A stretch of DNA of 64,000 nt from Pseudomonas sp. RIT-562. GTDB lineage: Bacteria > Pseudomonadota > Gammaproteobacteria > Pseudomonadales > Pseudomonadaceae. Both the position numbers and the translations under genes were made by a program. This document shows positions 26,218 to 34,482 of the stretch, piece after piece (the stretch's first letter is position 1; every line of letters begins with the position of its first letter). Below the pieces are notes generated by a model. The model saw only the letters and a list, made by a program, of their open reading frames with translations. It made no database searches and had not been told where the DNA came from. The stretch covers positions 62,001-126,000 of the forward strand of contig NZ_JAPJIV010000018.1 of NCBI RefSeq assembly GCF_026241895.1. Direction: 5' to 3'.

Positions 26218-27003
26218 ATGGAACTCACTGACGTCAACGACAGCAGCAAATCGGCCGGCGCAACCCTCGTCAAGCCTGTATCCAACGCCATACGCATCTT
26301 GCGCTATCTCAGTCAGGTGGGCACGCCGGAACGTTCAGTGGACATCGCCCGGCAACTGAAAATCAATCCAAGTACCTGCTTCAACATCCTGCGCACCCTG
26401 GTGCAAGAGGAGGTGGTCGATTTCAGTGCCCTTTCCAAGCGTTACACCGTGGGCCTGGGCCTGGCGCGCCTGGTTGAACAATTGGTGACTCAGGGTCACC
26501 GCGTGCAAATGGCCAAACCCCTGTTGCAGAACCTGGCTGCACGCCAGCGGGTGACCATCACCCTGTGGCGCAAAATGAGCCCTGACCGCATCGTCATTGT
26601 CAGTTCCGCCGCGAGCCCGACCGATGTGCGTATCGACATGGCTGAAGGTCAGCGTCTGCCAATTCTGATGGGCGCCAGCGGCCGGTTGTTCGCTACGCAG
26701 ATCGACCTCGACGATCCGGAAGTACAGAGCAGTTTCGAGACGATTCGCTGGGCCCAGCCGCTGTCGCTCGAGGTCTATCGCGAAGAAGTGAGAGAGGCCG
26801 CCGAGCGCGGTTGGGCAATGGACGATGGGCATTTTTCGGGGGGGATTCTTGCCATTGCGGCGCCGGTCTTCTCACCAACCAACAGCATCGATTTCACCGT
26901 GTCAGCGGTGATGTTCCGTGGCCAACGGGATGAAGAGGGCCTTGCCGAACTGGGCAAGGCGCTGATCGAGTTCTGCAGCGAAGTGGCCGGCGTACTCTAC
27001 TGA
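26218..27003 (+). CDS. ditR: IclR family transcriptional regulator
   Basis: The product is 261 residues. An N-terminal winged helix-turn-helix spans about residues 20-80 (SVDIARQLKINPSTCFNILR). A C-terminal GAF-like effector domain ends with the standard IclR pattern (VMFRGQRDEEGLAELGKALI). In P. abietaniphila BKME-9, DitR is an IclR-type, inducer-dependent activator of ditA3. Its place after ditE and facing ditF is the same here. ATG 26218 is used rather than TTG 26212. The palindrome just upstream suggests it controls its own gene. Confidence 0.9.
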   Translation: MELTDVNDSSKSAGATLVKPVSNAIRILRYLSQVGTPERSVDIARQLKINPSTCFNILRTLVQEEVVDFSALSKRYTVGLGLARLVEQLVTQGHRVQMAKPLLQNLAARQRVTITLWRKMSPDRIVIVSSAASPTDVRIDMAEGQRLPILMGASGRLFATQIDLDDPEVQSSFETIRWAQPLSLEVYREEVREAAERGWAMDDGHFSGGILAIAAPVFSPTNSIDFTVSAVMFRGQRDEEGLAELGKALIEFCSEVAGVLY

Positions 27004-27012
27004 GGCGCGCCG

Positions 27013-28203
27013 TTACTCGCGAACCAGTAGCAGGCTACCCCCCAGCGGGCCGCCTCCGGCTGCCACCGTACTGACGCGGTGTTCGCGGGTTTGCCGGCCT
27101 TCGGCACGACCCCACAGTTGCAGGCAGGCTTCATGCACGTAACCCAGGCCGTGGGTGCGTCCGCCAGACAGCTGCCCGCCATTGGTATTGATGGGCAAGC
27201 TGCCCTCCAGTGCGATGCGCGTGCCACCCTCGACGAACGCGCCACTTTCCCCAATGGGGCACAGGCCCAGGGCTTCAAGCCAGATCAGGGTCAAGATCGA
27301 AAATCCGTCATACAACTGCGCAGATTCAACATCCTGCGGGGTGTAGTCGGTGCGTGCCCACATCATCTCGCCAACATCGAAGGCGGCCATTTTGGTCAGG
27401 GAGATCTGATCCCACGACCAGGGCTGGTTCAACGCTGCGCCCATGGCCTCGATGCGAATTGGTTTATTTGGCTGGTCCTGGGCGATATCACGACGGGACA
27501 GGATGATGGCGGTGGACGCATCACAATGCACGTCGCAGTCGAACATGCGCAGAGGCGTTGAAATCATTCGCGATGCCATGTAGTCGTCCATGCTCATCGG
27601 CGTGCGGTACAGCGCCTTGGGGTTGCGCATGGCGTTCTGGCGACACGTCAGGGCTATCTGCGCCAGCTGCTCCGGTCGGGTGCCGTATTCATGGAAGTGA
27701 CGCTGGGCATACAACGCCATCAGATTGATGCCCGATTGCACATTGAACGGGGTAAACCACTGCCAGGCGTAGCTGCTGTCGCGACCCTGGGTTTTGTTGG
27801 TCAGTGCGCCGGCCTGTTTGTTGAGCATACGGGCTGACGCTTCGGTGATGGTGCGAAACACCAGTACGTGCTTGCACAGGCCCGCCGCAATCGCCATGGC
27901 CCCGTTAATGACCCCGGTAAGCGGGCCGGGCCCTTCATAACCGCCACCGAACCAGTTGACGTTGAGCCCAAGGGCGCTCTTCAGCGCACTGGGACCGACC
28001 GGTGAGAACGGGTCGCCATTGTTGTTATCACCCGGCCAGCAGGCCACGCCGTCGATGTCGCTACGTTGCAGGCCGGCGTCCGCAATGGCTTCCAGGCAGG
28101 CGTCCAGGGTCAGGCGCATCGCTGACTTGGTAGACGGTCGGCCGATCTCTGATTGCCCGATACCGGTAATGGCTACGTCTTTTTCATAACGATGATCGAA
28201 CAT
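27013..28203 (-). CDS. ditF: Thiolase-fold lipid-transfer-type protein (Ltp/SCP-x like)
   Basis: The product is 396 residues with the thiolase fold seen in SCP-x and Ltp proteins: AITGIGQSEIGRPS at the start, HCDASTAIILS in the middle and GGQLSGGRTHGLGYVHEA near the end. The region that holds the nucleophilic Cys in true thiolases reads YEGPGPLTGVINGAMAI, with no Cys. Such Cys-less Ltp proteins act as retro-aldolases in steroid side-chain breakdown when paired with a DUF35 protein, which is exactly the gene overlapping its start here. I therefore favour an aldolase-like C-C cleavage role, as inference. Confidence 0.75.
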   Translation of the reverse strand: MFDHRYEKDVAITGIGQSEIGRPSTKSAMRLTLDACLEAIADAGLQRSDIDGVACWPGDNNNGDPFSPVGPSALKSALGLNVNWFGGGYEGPGPLTGVINGAMAIAAGLCKHVLVFRTITEASARMLNKQAGALTNKTQGRDSSYAWQWFTPFNVQSGINLMALYAQRHFHEYGTRPEQLAQIALTCRQNAMRNPKALYRTPMSMDDYMASRMISTPLRMFDCDVHCDASTAIILSRRDIAQDQPNKPIRIEAMGAALNQPWSWDQISLTKMAAFDVGEMMWARTDYTPQDVESAQLYDGFSILTLIWLEALGLCPIGESGAFVEGGTRIALEGSLPINTNGGQLSGGRTHGLGYVHEACLQLWGRAEGRQTREHRVSTVAAGGGPLGGSLLLVRE

Positions 28204-28637
28204 CACTGATCCTTCTCGAACAGAGGCAACCACACATCCTCGACATTGAGGAAGCTGACCCGTACCGGCATGTCGATATGTACATCCGTGACCGGCATGC
28301 CCACCACGTTACTCACGAACTGCAAGCCGGGTTGCTCAACGAGCTCGATGATCGCCACCACATAGGGCACCTCCAGGTCGGGGGTCCAGGGTTGATAGTT
28401 GATGGTGAAGCTAAGTACGGTGCCCTTGCCGGACACCGCTTGCGGCGCCACGTCGAAGCTTGCGCAATGCGGGCAGAGCGGGGCGGGCGGGTGGAAATAC
28501 CGGCTACAGGCTGCGCAGAGATGAACGAGCAGTTCGCCCTGTTGACCGCCTTGCCAGAAGGCGCGGTTGTCGGCGTTGAGTGCAGGCAGTTTTCTAGGCA
28601 TCAGCGGTCCGCAGGTGAGTGTTTGACTTGAAGTCAT
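28203..28637 (-). CDS. DUF35 zinc-ribbon/OB-fold protein, partner of DitF
   Basis: The product is 144 residues. A zinc ribbon is formed by C-x2-C pairs (LCAACSRY and LCPHCAS) at about residues 41-58. An OB-fold follows (GKGTVLSFTINYQPW, then VPYVVAIIELVE). DUF35 proteins bind acyl-CoA and pair with thiolase-like proteins. Its stop overlaps the DitF start by one base. A start at 28601 (MPRKLPALN) is also possible and closer to family length; neither has a strong ribosome-binding site. Confidence 0.75.
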   Translation of the reverse strand: MTSSQTLTCGPLMPRKLPALNADNRAFWQGGQQGELLVHLCAACSRYFHPPAPLCPHCASFDVAPQAVSGKGTVLSFTINYQPWTPDLEVPYVVAIIELVEQPGLQFVSNVVGMPVTDVHIDMPVRVSFLNVEDVWLPLFEKDQ

Positions 28638-28647
28638 ACGGTATCAT

Positions 28648-28679
28648 TTGTACATATTTTCTAAAAGTGTCATATATTC
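28648..28679 (+). promoter_or_regulatory. Promoter with AAGTGTYC-type box before ditG
   Basis: TTGTAC at 28648-28653 is 17 bp from CATATA at 28671-28676, giving a plausible sigma-70 promoter. AAAGTGTC lies just before the -10. The arrangement ATGTACATA...AAAGTGTC-TATATT is nearly repeated at 30488-30519. Confidence 0.5.
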
Positions 28680-28690
28680 ATCCGGACAAA

Positions 28691-28713
28691 GGCGCGAATC
28701 GACCGTTCGCGCC
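28691..28713 (+). promoter_or_regulatory. Inverted repeat in the ditG leader
   Basis: GGCGCGAA (28691-28698) and TTCGCGCC (28706-28713) pair around a 7-nt loop, between the putative promoter and the ditG ribosome-binding site. It could be an RNA hairpin or a repressor site. Confidence 0.45.
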
Positions 28714-28740
28714 GTAAAACAACAACAAGAGGATTTCGCG

Positions 28741-29442
28741 ATGTCCCAATCACTATTGGACAAGAGGGTAGTCGTCACCGGCGGGTTTGGTGCCCTCGGC
28801 AGCGCACTTGGCAAATTTCTGCTGGCGCGAGGCGCCCGGGTGGCGTTGCTGGATCGTAGCGAGGCCCCAGCTGCCTTGCTGGATACGGAAAACCTGCTGT
28901 GCCTGGGTGGTGTCGACCTGACTTCGAGCGAGTCGGCCAGCGCTGCGTTCGAGCAGGTCGCGGGGCATTTGGGTGGCATCGACGGTTTGGTCAATGTCGC
29001 GGGCGGGTTTGCCTGGGAGACCGTCGAAGGTGGCAGCCTGCTGACCTGGGATCGCCTCTATCAGATGAACGTACGTACCGCAGTGGTCAGTTCTCAATCC
29101 GCGTTGACACACCTGCTGGATTCCAAGGCCGGGCGCATCGTCAACATTGGCGCGCTGGCCTCTGTCAAAGCCGCAACAGGTATGGGGGCTTATGCCGCCT
29201 CCAAGGCCGGTGTGGCCCGGTTGACCGAGGCGTTGGCCGAGGAACTGAAGGATCGTGGTGTAACGGTCAACGCTGTGCTGCCGAGCATCATTGACACCCC
29301 CGCCAACCGCGCCGACATGCCTGATGCTGACAGCAGCCGCTGGGTCACTCCGCAGGCGTTGGCGGCGGTAGTGGCGTTTCTTTTATCCGACGAAGCCGCA
29401 GCAGTAACCGGTGCGCTGCTCCCCGTGAGTGGTCGCGTATGA
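28741..29442 (+). CDS. ditG: Short-chain dehydrogenase/reductase (SDR)
   Basis: The product is 233 residues, short for an SDR. The cofactor loop is VVTGGFGALGSALG, VALLDR gives an Asp at the end of beta-2, and the active site reads MGAYAASKAGVARL. It should act on a hydroxyl or keto group, possibly of a CoA ester. It overlaps ditH by 4 bp (ATGA) and is therefore co-translated with it. ATG 28741 with AGAGGA upstream replaces a longer reading that starts inside the promoter. Confidence 0.8.
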   Translation: MSQSLLDKRVVVTGGFGALGSALGKFLLARGARVALLDRSEAPAALLDTENLLCLGGVDLTSSESASAAFEQVAGHLGGIDGLVNVAGGFAWETVEGGSLLTWDRLYQMNVRTAVVSSQSALTHLLDSKAGRIVNIGALASVKAATGMGAYAASKAGVARLTEALAEELKDRGVTVNAVLPSIIDTPANRADMPDADSSRWVTPQALAAVVAFLLSDEAAAVTGALLPVSGRV

Positions 29443-30437
29443 GACTGGTGACGTATACCGACGCCGAAGGGTTTGAGCGCGCGGGTGCATTGCTCAATCG
29501 GGATCAGCAGGTACTCGACCTGCAACACGCTTACCGCTTGCTGGAAGGTCGTGACAGTGTGGCGTTGAGCAGCATTCTGGCTTTGGTAGAGGCCGGCGAA
29601 CCGGCGCTGGAATTGGCCCGCTCACTGGTCGCTAAGGCACCCTCGGCGGCGGTGCTGGAGCGTGCCAGCGTGAAGCTGCGTGCACCGATCCAGCCGCCTC
29701 CACAAATGCGCGACTGTTCCTGCTTCGAATTGCATCTGCGCCAGAGCTTCGCGGCGGCCCGTCGTGCCCGTGCGCTGCGTACCGAAGACCCGGAAGCCAC
29801 GCTGAAAGCGATGAACACCCGCGCTGACGATCGGGTCATCGAGACTTTCAACAAGCAGCCTATTTACTACAAGGGCAACCGTTTCGCGGTGATTGGCATC
29901 GACGATGAATTTCAATGGCCGAGCTACAGCCGGGCGATGGATTTCGAACTGGAGTTCGGTTGCTACATCGGTAAGCGCGGCAAGGACATCAGCCGTGAAG
30001 CCGCCCGGGCGCATATCGTCGGCTACACCATCTTCAACGACATGAGTGCCCGCGACGCCCAGGCCCTGGAAATGCCCGGCATGCTCGGCCCGGCCAAGAG
30101 CAAGGATTTTGATACCGCCAATATCATGGGCCCCTGTCTGGTGACAGCCGATGAGCTGGGTGATCCCTATGACCTGAACATGGTCGCCCGGGTCAATGGC
30201 GAGGAGTGGGGGCGCGGCAATACCCGCGATATGCGCTGGAGTTTCGAAGACGTGATTGCCCACGTGTCCCGCTCGGAAACCCTGTACCCCGGCGAGTTTC
30301 TGGGCTCCGGCACGGTCGGCAACGGCTGCGGCCTGGAGCAATTGCGTTATTTGAAGCCTGGCGATGTGGTTGAACTGGAGATCGACGGCATTGGTGTGCT
30401 GCGCACTCAAGCGGGCAAGGCATCGAACAAGGATTGA
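29439..30437 (+). CDS. ditH: FAH family hydrolase/isomerase
   Basis: The product is 332 residues. The FAH domain occupies about residues 120-325: YKGNRFAVIGIDDE, the metal-site acids in SRAMDFELEFGCYIGK, then YTIFNDMSARDAQ. An N-terminal domain of about 110 residues makes it longer than DitD. It should hydrolyse or isomerise a 1,3-dicarbonyl or dienoate intermediate after ring opening. It is one of three FAH-fold proteins in the cluster, and which step each serves cannot be told from sequence. Confidence 0.75.
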   Translation: MRLVTYTDAEGFERAGALLNRDQQVLDLQHAYRLLEGRDSVALSSILALVEAGEPALELARSLVAKAPSAAVLERASVKLRAPIQPPPQMRDCSCFELHLRQSFAAARRARALRTEDPEATLKAMNTRADDRVIETFNKQPIYYKGNRFAVIGIDDEFQWPSYSRAMDFELEFGCYIGKRGKDISREAARAHIVGYTIFNDMSARDAQALEMPGMLGPAKSKDFDTANIMGPCLVTADELGDPYDLNMVARVNGEEWGRGNTRDMRWSFEDVIAHVSRSETLYPGEFLGSGTVGNGCGLEQLRYLKPGDVVELEIDGIGVLRTQAGKASNKD

Positions 30438-30457
30438 CGCGTACGTGAATGACGGAA

Positions 30458-30486
30458 GAATTCACTTACAAGTACAAAGTGAATTC
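30458..30486. promoter_or_regulatory. Palindrome before ditA1
   Basis: Perfect 10-bp arms GAATTCACTT (30458-30467) and AAGTGAATTC (30477-30486) surround a 9-nt spacer. It lies immediately upstream of the putative -35 element, where an activator would bind. Confidence 0.6.
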
Positions 30487-30487
30487 T

Positions 30488-30519
30488 ATGTACATAAATA
30501 GAGAAAGTGTCTTATATTT
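30488..30519 (+). promoter_or_regulatory. Promoter with AAGTGTYC-type box before ditA1
   Basis: ATGTAC (30488-30493) and CTTATA (30511-30516) are 17 bp apart, with AAAGTGTC in between, matching the ditG promoter in sequence and spacing. The ditA1 start is 45 bp downstream of the -10. Confidence 0.55.
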
Positions 30520-30560
30520 CGCTGCGACTACTGTCGTGACGCTCTGATCAGGAGGCAATC

Positions 30561-31961
30561 ATGCTAACAAGAACAAGCCCCGTATTGTCTGATGGAACCA
30601 AGGTCTCTGACCTCATCTATCCCTCTAGCCGTGAAGTACAAATGCGCGTGTTGTCTGACCGCGAAATCTACGAGCTGGAGATGGAAAAAATCTTCGGCAA
30701 GATCTGGGTACTCCTGGGTCACGAGTCGGAGATCCCCAATTCCGGGGACTTCATGGTCCGCGACCTGGGCTCCGACTCGGTCATTGTTGCCCGTGGTAAA
30801 GAGGGCGAGGTGTTTGTAAACCTCAATGTGTGCCCGCACCGCGGCATGCGCATCAGCACCGCCGATTGTGGCAACACGCAAATTCATAAATGCATCTACC
30901 ACGGCTGGGCCTTCCGCCCGAATGGCGACTTTGTCGGCTCACCCGTCGAGCGTGAGTGCATGCACGGCAAGATGCTGCCAAAAGAAGAACTGGGCCTGAA
31001 AAAGGCACGGGTCACGCTGTACGGCGGTCTGGTCTTTGCGACCTGGAATATCGATGGGCCGTCGTTTGACGAATTCCTCGGCGATGCCAAGTGGTATTAC
31101 GACATGCTGTTCTGCCGCTCCGACAAGGGCATGGAAGTACTCGGCCCACCGCAGCGCTTTATCGTTAACGCCAACTGGAAAACGGCTGGCGAGCAATCGG
31201 CGGCTGACGGTTTCCACACACTGACCTTGCACCGTTGGCTGGGCGAAGTGGGCAATTACGCCAAGAAAGGCGAGGGTGAAACAGCCGACCTCAGCCCGGA
31301 AATGATCGGAGTTGAAATCAGCTCGCCCCATGGCCATGCCCTGCGCTGCATCGACCTGGCGCGCAAGATCAAGCGCCTGACCGGCCTCGATCCGGCAGAG
31401 TTGAGTGTGCAGCAGAAGCTCGAAGCATTGCCGCCTGCCGGCATGACCGCCGACATGGTCGAACAGCTGGCACGCAACTTGACCGAAGATCAGTTGAAAG
31501 TGCTCACCAGCATGCCGCCGCAAGTCGGTGGAATGTTCCCGAACATTCTTTTCGGTTTTGTCTACATTCCGCAGCCGGATGGCACTGTCGTCGGCTCGAT
31601 GACCCTGCACGCCTACGTGCCGCAAGGTCCGGACAAGCTCGAGTTCGTCAACTGGGTATTTGCCGAGAAAGACGCTTCCCCGGAATTGCGCGACAAGATG
31701 CTCAAGCAAACCATCCAGCTGTTCGGCACGTCCGGCATGGTCGAGCAGGATGACTCCGATACCTGGCCGCACATGACGCTGGCTGCCAAGGGGGCGATGG
31801 GCCGCAAGAGCACGATGAAGTACCAGGCAGTCTTTGAAACGGGGGCGCCGGAAGGCTGGCCTGGCCCGGGCATCGTCAACGAAGGTTTCACCAAGGACGA
31901 TACCCAGTGGCACTGGTGGTTGTACTGGCATGAGCTGATGACTGCATCGGACGACAAGTAA
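30561..31961 (+). CDS. ditA1: Ring-hydroxylating dioxygenase alpha subunit (diterpenoid dioxygenase)
   Basis: The product is 466 residues. The Rieske [2Fe-2S] ligands are Cys91-x-His93 and Cys111-x2-His114. The mononuclear iron site shows Asp216, His219 and His224 in DGFHTLTLH, with an Asp-rich segment near residue 395 as candidate third ligand. In P. abietaniphila DitA1A2A3 dihydroxylates 7-oxo-dehydroabietic acid at C11-C12, and a ditA1 mutant cannot grow on abietanes. A perfect AGGAGG lies 7 bp before the ATG. The beta subunit follows after 90 bp; the ferredoxin gene is 9 kb away. Confidence 0.93.
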   Translation: MLTRTSPVLSDGTKVSDLIYPSSREVQMRVLSDREIYELEMEKIFGKIWVLLGHESEIPNSGDFMVRDLGSDSVIVARGKEGEVFVNLNVCPHRGMRISTADCGNTQIHKCIYHGWAFRPNGDFVGSPVERECMHGKMLPKEELGLKKARVTLYGGLVFATWNIDGPSFDEFLGDAKWYYDMLFCRSDKGMEVLGPPQRFIVNANWKTAGEQSAADGFHTLTLHRWLGEVGNYAKKGEGETADLSPEMIGVEISSPHGHALRCIDLARKIKRLTGLDPAELSVQQKLEALPPAGMTADMVEQLARNLTEDQLKVLTSMPPQVGGMFPNILFGFVYIPQPDGTVVGSMTLHAYVPQGPDKLEFVNWVFAEKDASPELRDKMLKQTIQLFGTSGMVEQDDSDTWPHMTLAAKGAMGRKSTMKYQAVFETGAPEGWPGPGIVNEGFTKDDTQWHWWLYWHELMTASDDK

Positions 31962-32051
31962 AGCGTCTGTTACGCCTGGTATGACTGCGGTCCTGAGGGG
32001 CCGCAGTTGCTGGAAACCGCATTAACAAGAATAAAAGTGAGGGAATGACTC

Positions 32052-32627
32052 ATGGCTCAGGTTCAACAACGCGGTGTGGAGGATATCCAGCCGGGTTCCC
32101 CAGTCGGTACCAAGCGAGTACCGGTAGGCTCGCCGATTTACAACGATGTGGTGACCTTTCTCTACGAGGAAGCCACGCTGCTGGACCAGATTCGCCTGCA
32201 GGAGTGGGCCGAACGCCTGGACACCGACCTGGTGTACACAGTGCCGCTACGCCAGACGCGCTTGGCCGCCGAGTTGAAAACCACCATCGTGCGCAGCGTT
32301 CAGCATTACCACGATGACTACCGCTCGATCATGGGCCGAATCCTGCGCCTGTCCGGCAAAAGTGCCTGGGCGGAAGATCCTCCTTCGCGTACCCGACGTC
32401 TGGTGACCAACGTGTTTGTCGAAGAAACCGACAAGAGCGATGAGTTTGTGGTGACCAGTTACCTGCTGCTGACCCGTAGCCGGTTCAAGGACCACCACGT
32501 CGACATTATCAGTGGCGAACGGCGTGATGTGCTGCGCCTGAGTGAAGTGGGATTCAAGTTGGCGCGGCGCGAAGTCATCATTGACCAGGCGGTGCTTGGA
32601 ACACCCAATCTGGCCGTCTTCCTCTAG
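32052..32627 (+). CDS. ditA2: Ring-hydroxylating dioxygenase beta subunit
   Basis: The product is 191 residues with the cystatin/NTF2-like fold of dioxygenase beta subunits: FLYEEATLLDQIRLQEWAER near residue 40, SRTRRLVTNVFVEE and the C-terminal SGERRDVLRLSEVGFKLARR. It contributes structure to the alpha3-beta3 oxygenase. It is placed directly after ditA1, as in other dit clusters. A nearby in-frame alternative ATG is not visible; ATG 32052 gives the normal length. Confidence 0.92.
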   Translation: MAQVQQRGVEDIQPGSPVGTKRVPVGSPIYNDVVTFLYEEATLLDQIRLQEWAERLDTDLVYTVPLRQTRLAAELKTTIVRSVQHYHDDYRSIMGRILRLSGKSAWAEDPPSRTRRLVTNVFVEETDKSDEFVVTSYLLLTRSRFKDHHVDIISGERRDVLRLSEVGFKLARREVIIDQAVLGTPNLAVFL

Positions 32628-32711
32628 TTCGTACCGGCGGTCTGGTTTGAACCCGGATCGCCGTACCTTGAAGGCATTGGCCGCTCTGTTCTTGACGCAA
32701 GAGCGAAGCGG

Positions 32712-33452
32712 CTATTGCTGTTGTCTCAGCCATTGCTGATCCTCTGCGCACAACTTGAGCTGCTCGTGGCTGAAATCCAGAGTCGAGCCTTTCATGCGCA
32801 GTGCCTGCTCCGCACGTTCGGGTTGCTGGCTGTAGCAGAGGGCGCTGGTAGCGGCGTGAATCTGGGCGTCGAGGTTGTACGCACGCCCCATCGAAATCAG
32901 GGTGCAGCGGCGAAGCAAAAGAGCCGCTTCGGCGGCTTCTTCATTGAGGGTGCTCAGTGCCCAGCGTGCCATACCTTCGCGAAGGTTGATGCCGCAGTAG
33001 GGGGCTGGTCTTTCGATCAGGGTGCCATCGACTTCCCAGCTCAGCTTTTCAACGCCGTCGCACAGCAACGTAGCGCGAGTGTGATTGGCAATACGCTGGC
33101 CGACGTTGATGTCATAACGGCGCTGGTGGGGGCCTCGAGCGGCCGCCGCGACAGCGAGGCCCGCGAGGTCCAGCAGATGGGTGCATTGATGACTGGCATC
33201 GGTCTGACGGGTGACCGAGTGGGCTATCCGGTCCAGTTTCATGCCCACCAGGTGCTGTAATTGATCGCAAGCCTGAGGGCACAAGGAATAAGGGTAGCGA
33301 AGCGCTTCGCCGCCAATGGCGGTGACTTCACCTTGATGGTGGCAGACCCAGACACGGAAGTGGTGGAAGTCGTCTTCCAGCGCGGCTCGGACTTCGCCCG
33401 TGCCATTGCCGGGATGAGCAATGATGTCTACGCGGCGACGAAATACACTCAT
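32712..33452 (-). CDS. DUF2889 family protein
   Basis: The product is 246 residues, with no signal peptide or membrane segment. It fits the DUF2889 family, which recurs beside aromatic and steroid catabolic genes but has no known function. Notable conserved-looking parts are RAALEDDFHHFRVWV near residue 25, CTHLLDLAGLAVAAAAR near 90 and ERPAPYCGINLREGMARW near 150. It points against ditA1A2 and shares a 101-bp upstream gap with ditI. ATG 33452 follows AGGA with 8-bp spacing and is preferred over TTG 33458. Confidence 0.7.
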   Translation of the reverse strand: MSVFRRRVDIIAHPGNGTGEVRAALEDDFHHFRVWVCHHQGEVTAIGGEALRYPYSLCPQACDQLQHLVGMKLDRIAHSVTRQTDASHQCTHLLDLAGLAVAAAARGPHQRRYDINVGQRIANHTRATLLCDGVEKLSWEVDGTLIERPAPYCGINLREGMARWALSTLNEEAAEAALLLRRCTLISMGRAYNLDAQIHAATSALCYSQQPERAEQALRMKGSTLDFSHEQLKLCAEDQQWLRQQQ

Positions 33453-33503
33453 CCTCAATATCCTTGCTTCAATGCTGTTCAGGCTGACGAAATCAGCTAT
33501 ATT

Positions 33504-33528
33504 TGAACACTATAACCAAAAATGTTCA
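33504..33528. promoter_or_regulatory. Inverted repeat TGAACA-N13-TGTTCA between the DUF2889 gene and ditI
   Basis: TGAACA (33504-33509) and TGTTCA (33523-33528) face each other. Read on the minus strand, the left half gives TATAGTGTTCAAATATAG, matching the AAGTGTYC box family. It sits between divergent genes and could serve both. Confidence 0.55.
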
Positions 33529-33553
33529 CTAAAAAACAAGAAATGGAGTGGCT

Positions 33554-34354
33554 ATGGCACTGCTAAACGAACAGGTCGCGTTGATTACCGGTGCAGGTGG
33601 CGGAATAGGCCGCGGTATCGCGCTGAACTTTGCCAAAGAGGGCGCTGCTGTGGTGGTCGCCGAGCTGGATGTCACCAGTGGCGAGGCCATAGTCGCCGAA
33701 CTCAAAGCGCTGGGTGCCCAAGCGGTGTTCATCAAGACCGACGTGTGCAGCAAGGCCGATATCGAAGCTGCCGTGCAATTGGCCGTTGATCAGTTCGGTG
33801 GTCTGGACATATTGGTTAACAACGCCTTTGCGCCAACACCCAATGTCCTTCTGGAAGAAAAAACCGACGCGATGCTGGAGAAAACCCTCGGTTCTACAGT
33901 GTGGGCGGCCTGGTGGGCGATGAAAGCCGCACTGCCCCACATGAAAGCGAGAGGCGGCGGCAAGATTATCAACTTCTATTCCATCGATATCGAGATCGGC
34001 GCCTGGTTGCACGGCGACTACAACACGGCAAAGGCAGCGATCGTGGGGCTGACTCGTAGCGCGGCTTCTGAATGGGGGCGGTTCAACATTCGAACCAATG
34101 CCATCGCACCGACTGCGATGGGTGCGACCTTTCACAAACTCGCTGCAGAGAACCCGGGGTTTGCCGAAATGTCCGCTTCGATGCGTCCGTTGGGGCGCTG
34201 TGGCGAGCCTGAAGCTGATATCGGGCCGGTGGTGGTATTCCTCGCTTCGGAGATGTCGCGCTTTATCACTGGCGAGACCATTCACGTCGATGGTGGCCTG
34301 CACTTACCCGGTTACAACTCCCGCCCCAAAGGCATTCCCGTGCGCGAGTATTGA
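33554..34354 (+). CDS. ditI: Short-chain dehydrogenase/reductase (SDR)
   Basis: The product is 266 residues. The cofactor loop is ITGAGGGIGRGIA, the beta-2 end VVAELD indicates NAD+ preference, NNAF follows, and the catalytic Tyr-x3-Lys is in GDYNTAKAAIVG. In P. abietaniphila a dehydrogenase, DitI, belongs to the dehydroabietic-acid branch; oxidation of a 7-hydroxyl to the 7-oxo acid is a likely job. ATG 33554 with GGAG 5 bp upstream is preferred over GTG 33548. The gene is single and converges on ditJ over a strong terminator. Confidence 0.8.
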   Translation: MALLNEQVALITGAGGGIGRGIALNFAKEGAAVVVAELDVTSGEAIVAELKALGAQAVFIKTDVCSKADIEAAVQLAVDQFGGLDILVNNAFAPTPNVLLEEKTDAMLEKTLGSTVWAAWWAMKAALPHMKARGGGKIINFYSIDIEIGAWLHGDYNTAKAAIVGLTRSAASEWGRFNIRTNAIAPTAMGATFHKLAAENPGFAEMSASMRPLGRCGEPEADIGPVVVFLASEMSRFITGETIHVDGGLHLPGYNSRPKGIPVREY

Positions 34355-34367
34355 TTACCCCGGTTGA

Positions 34368-34395
34368 TGCAGGAGCGAGCAAGCTCGCTCCTGCA
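34368..34395. repeat. REP-type palindrome downstream of ditI
   Basis: TGCAGGAGCGAGC (34368-34380) and GCTCGCTCCTGCA (34383-34395) are perfect arms around two bases; the GGAGCGAGC core is typical of Pseudomonas REP elements. Confidence 0.7.
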
Positions 34396-34420
34396 AAGAA
34401 GGCTCCAGGCCCAAGAGACG

Positions 34421-34448
34421 CGAAAGCCCGCTTCAAAGCGGGCTTTCG
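34421..34448. terminator. Bidirectional terminator between ditI and ditJ
   Basis: CGAAAGCCCGCTT (34421-34433) and AAGCGGGCTTTCG (34436-34448) form a 13-bp stem between two convergent genes. Confidence 0.75.
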
Positions 34449-34482
34449 ACGTTGGATCGACGAGACATACCGGGCAGGACCG

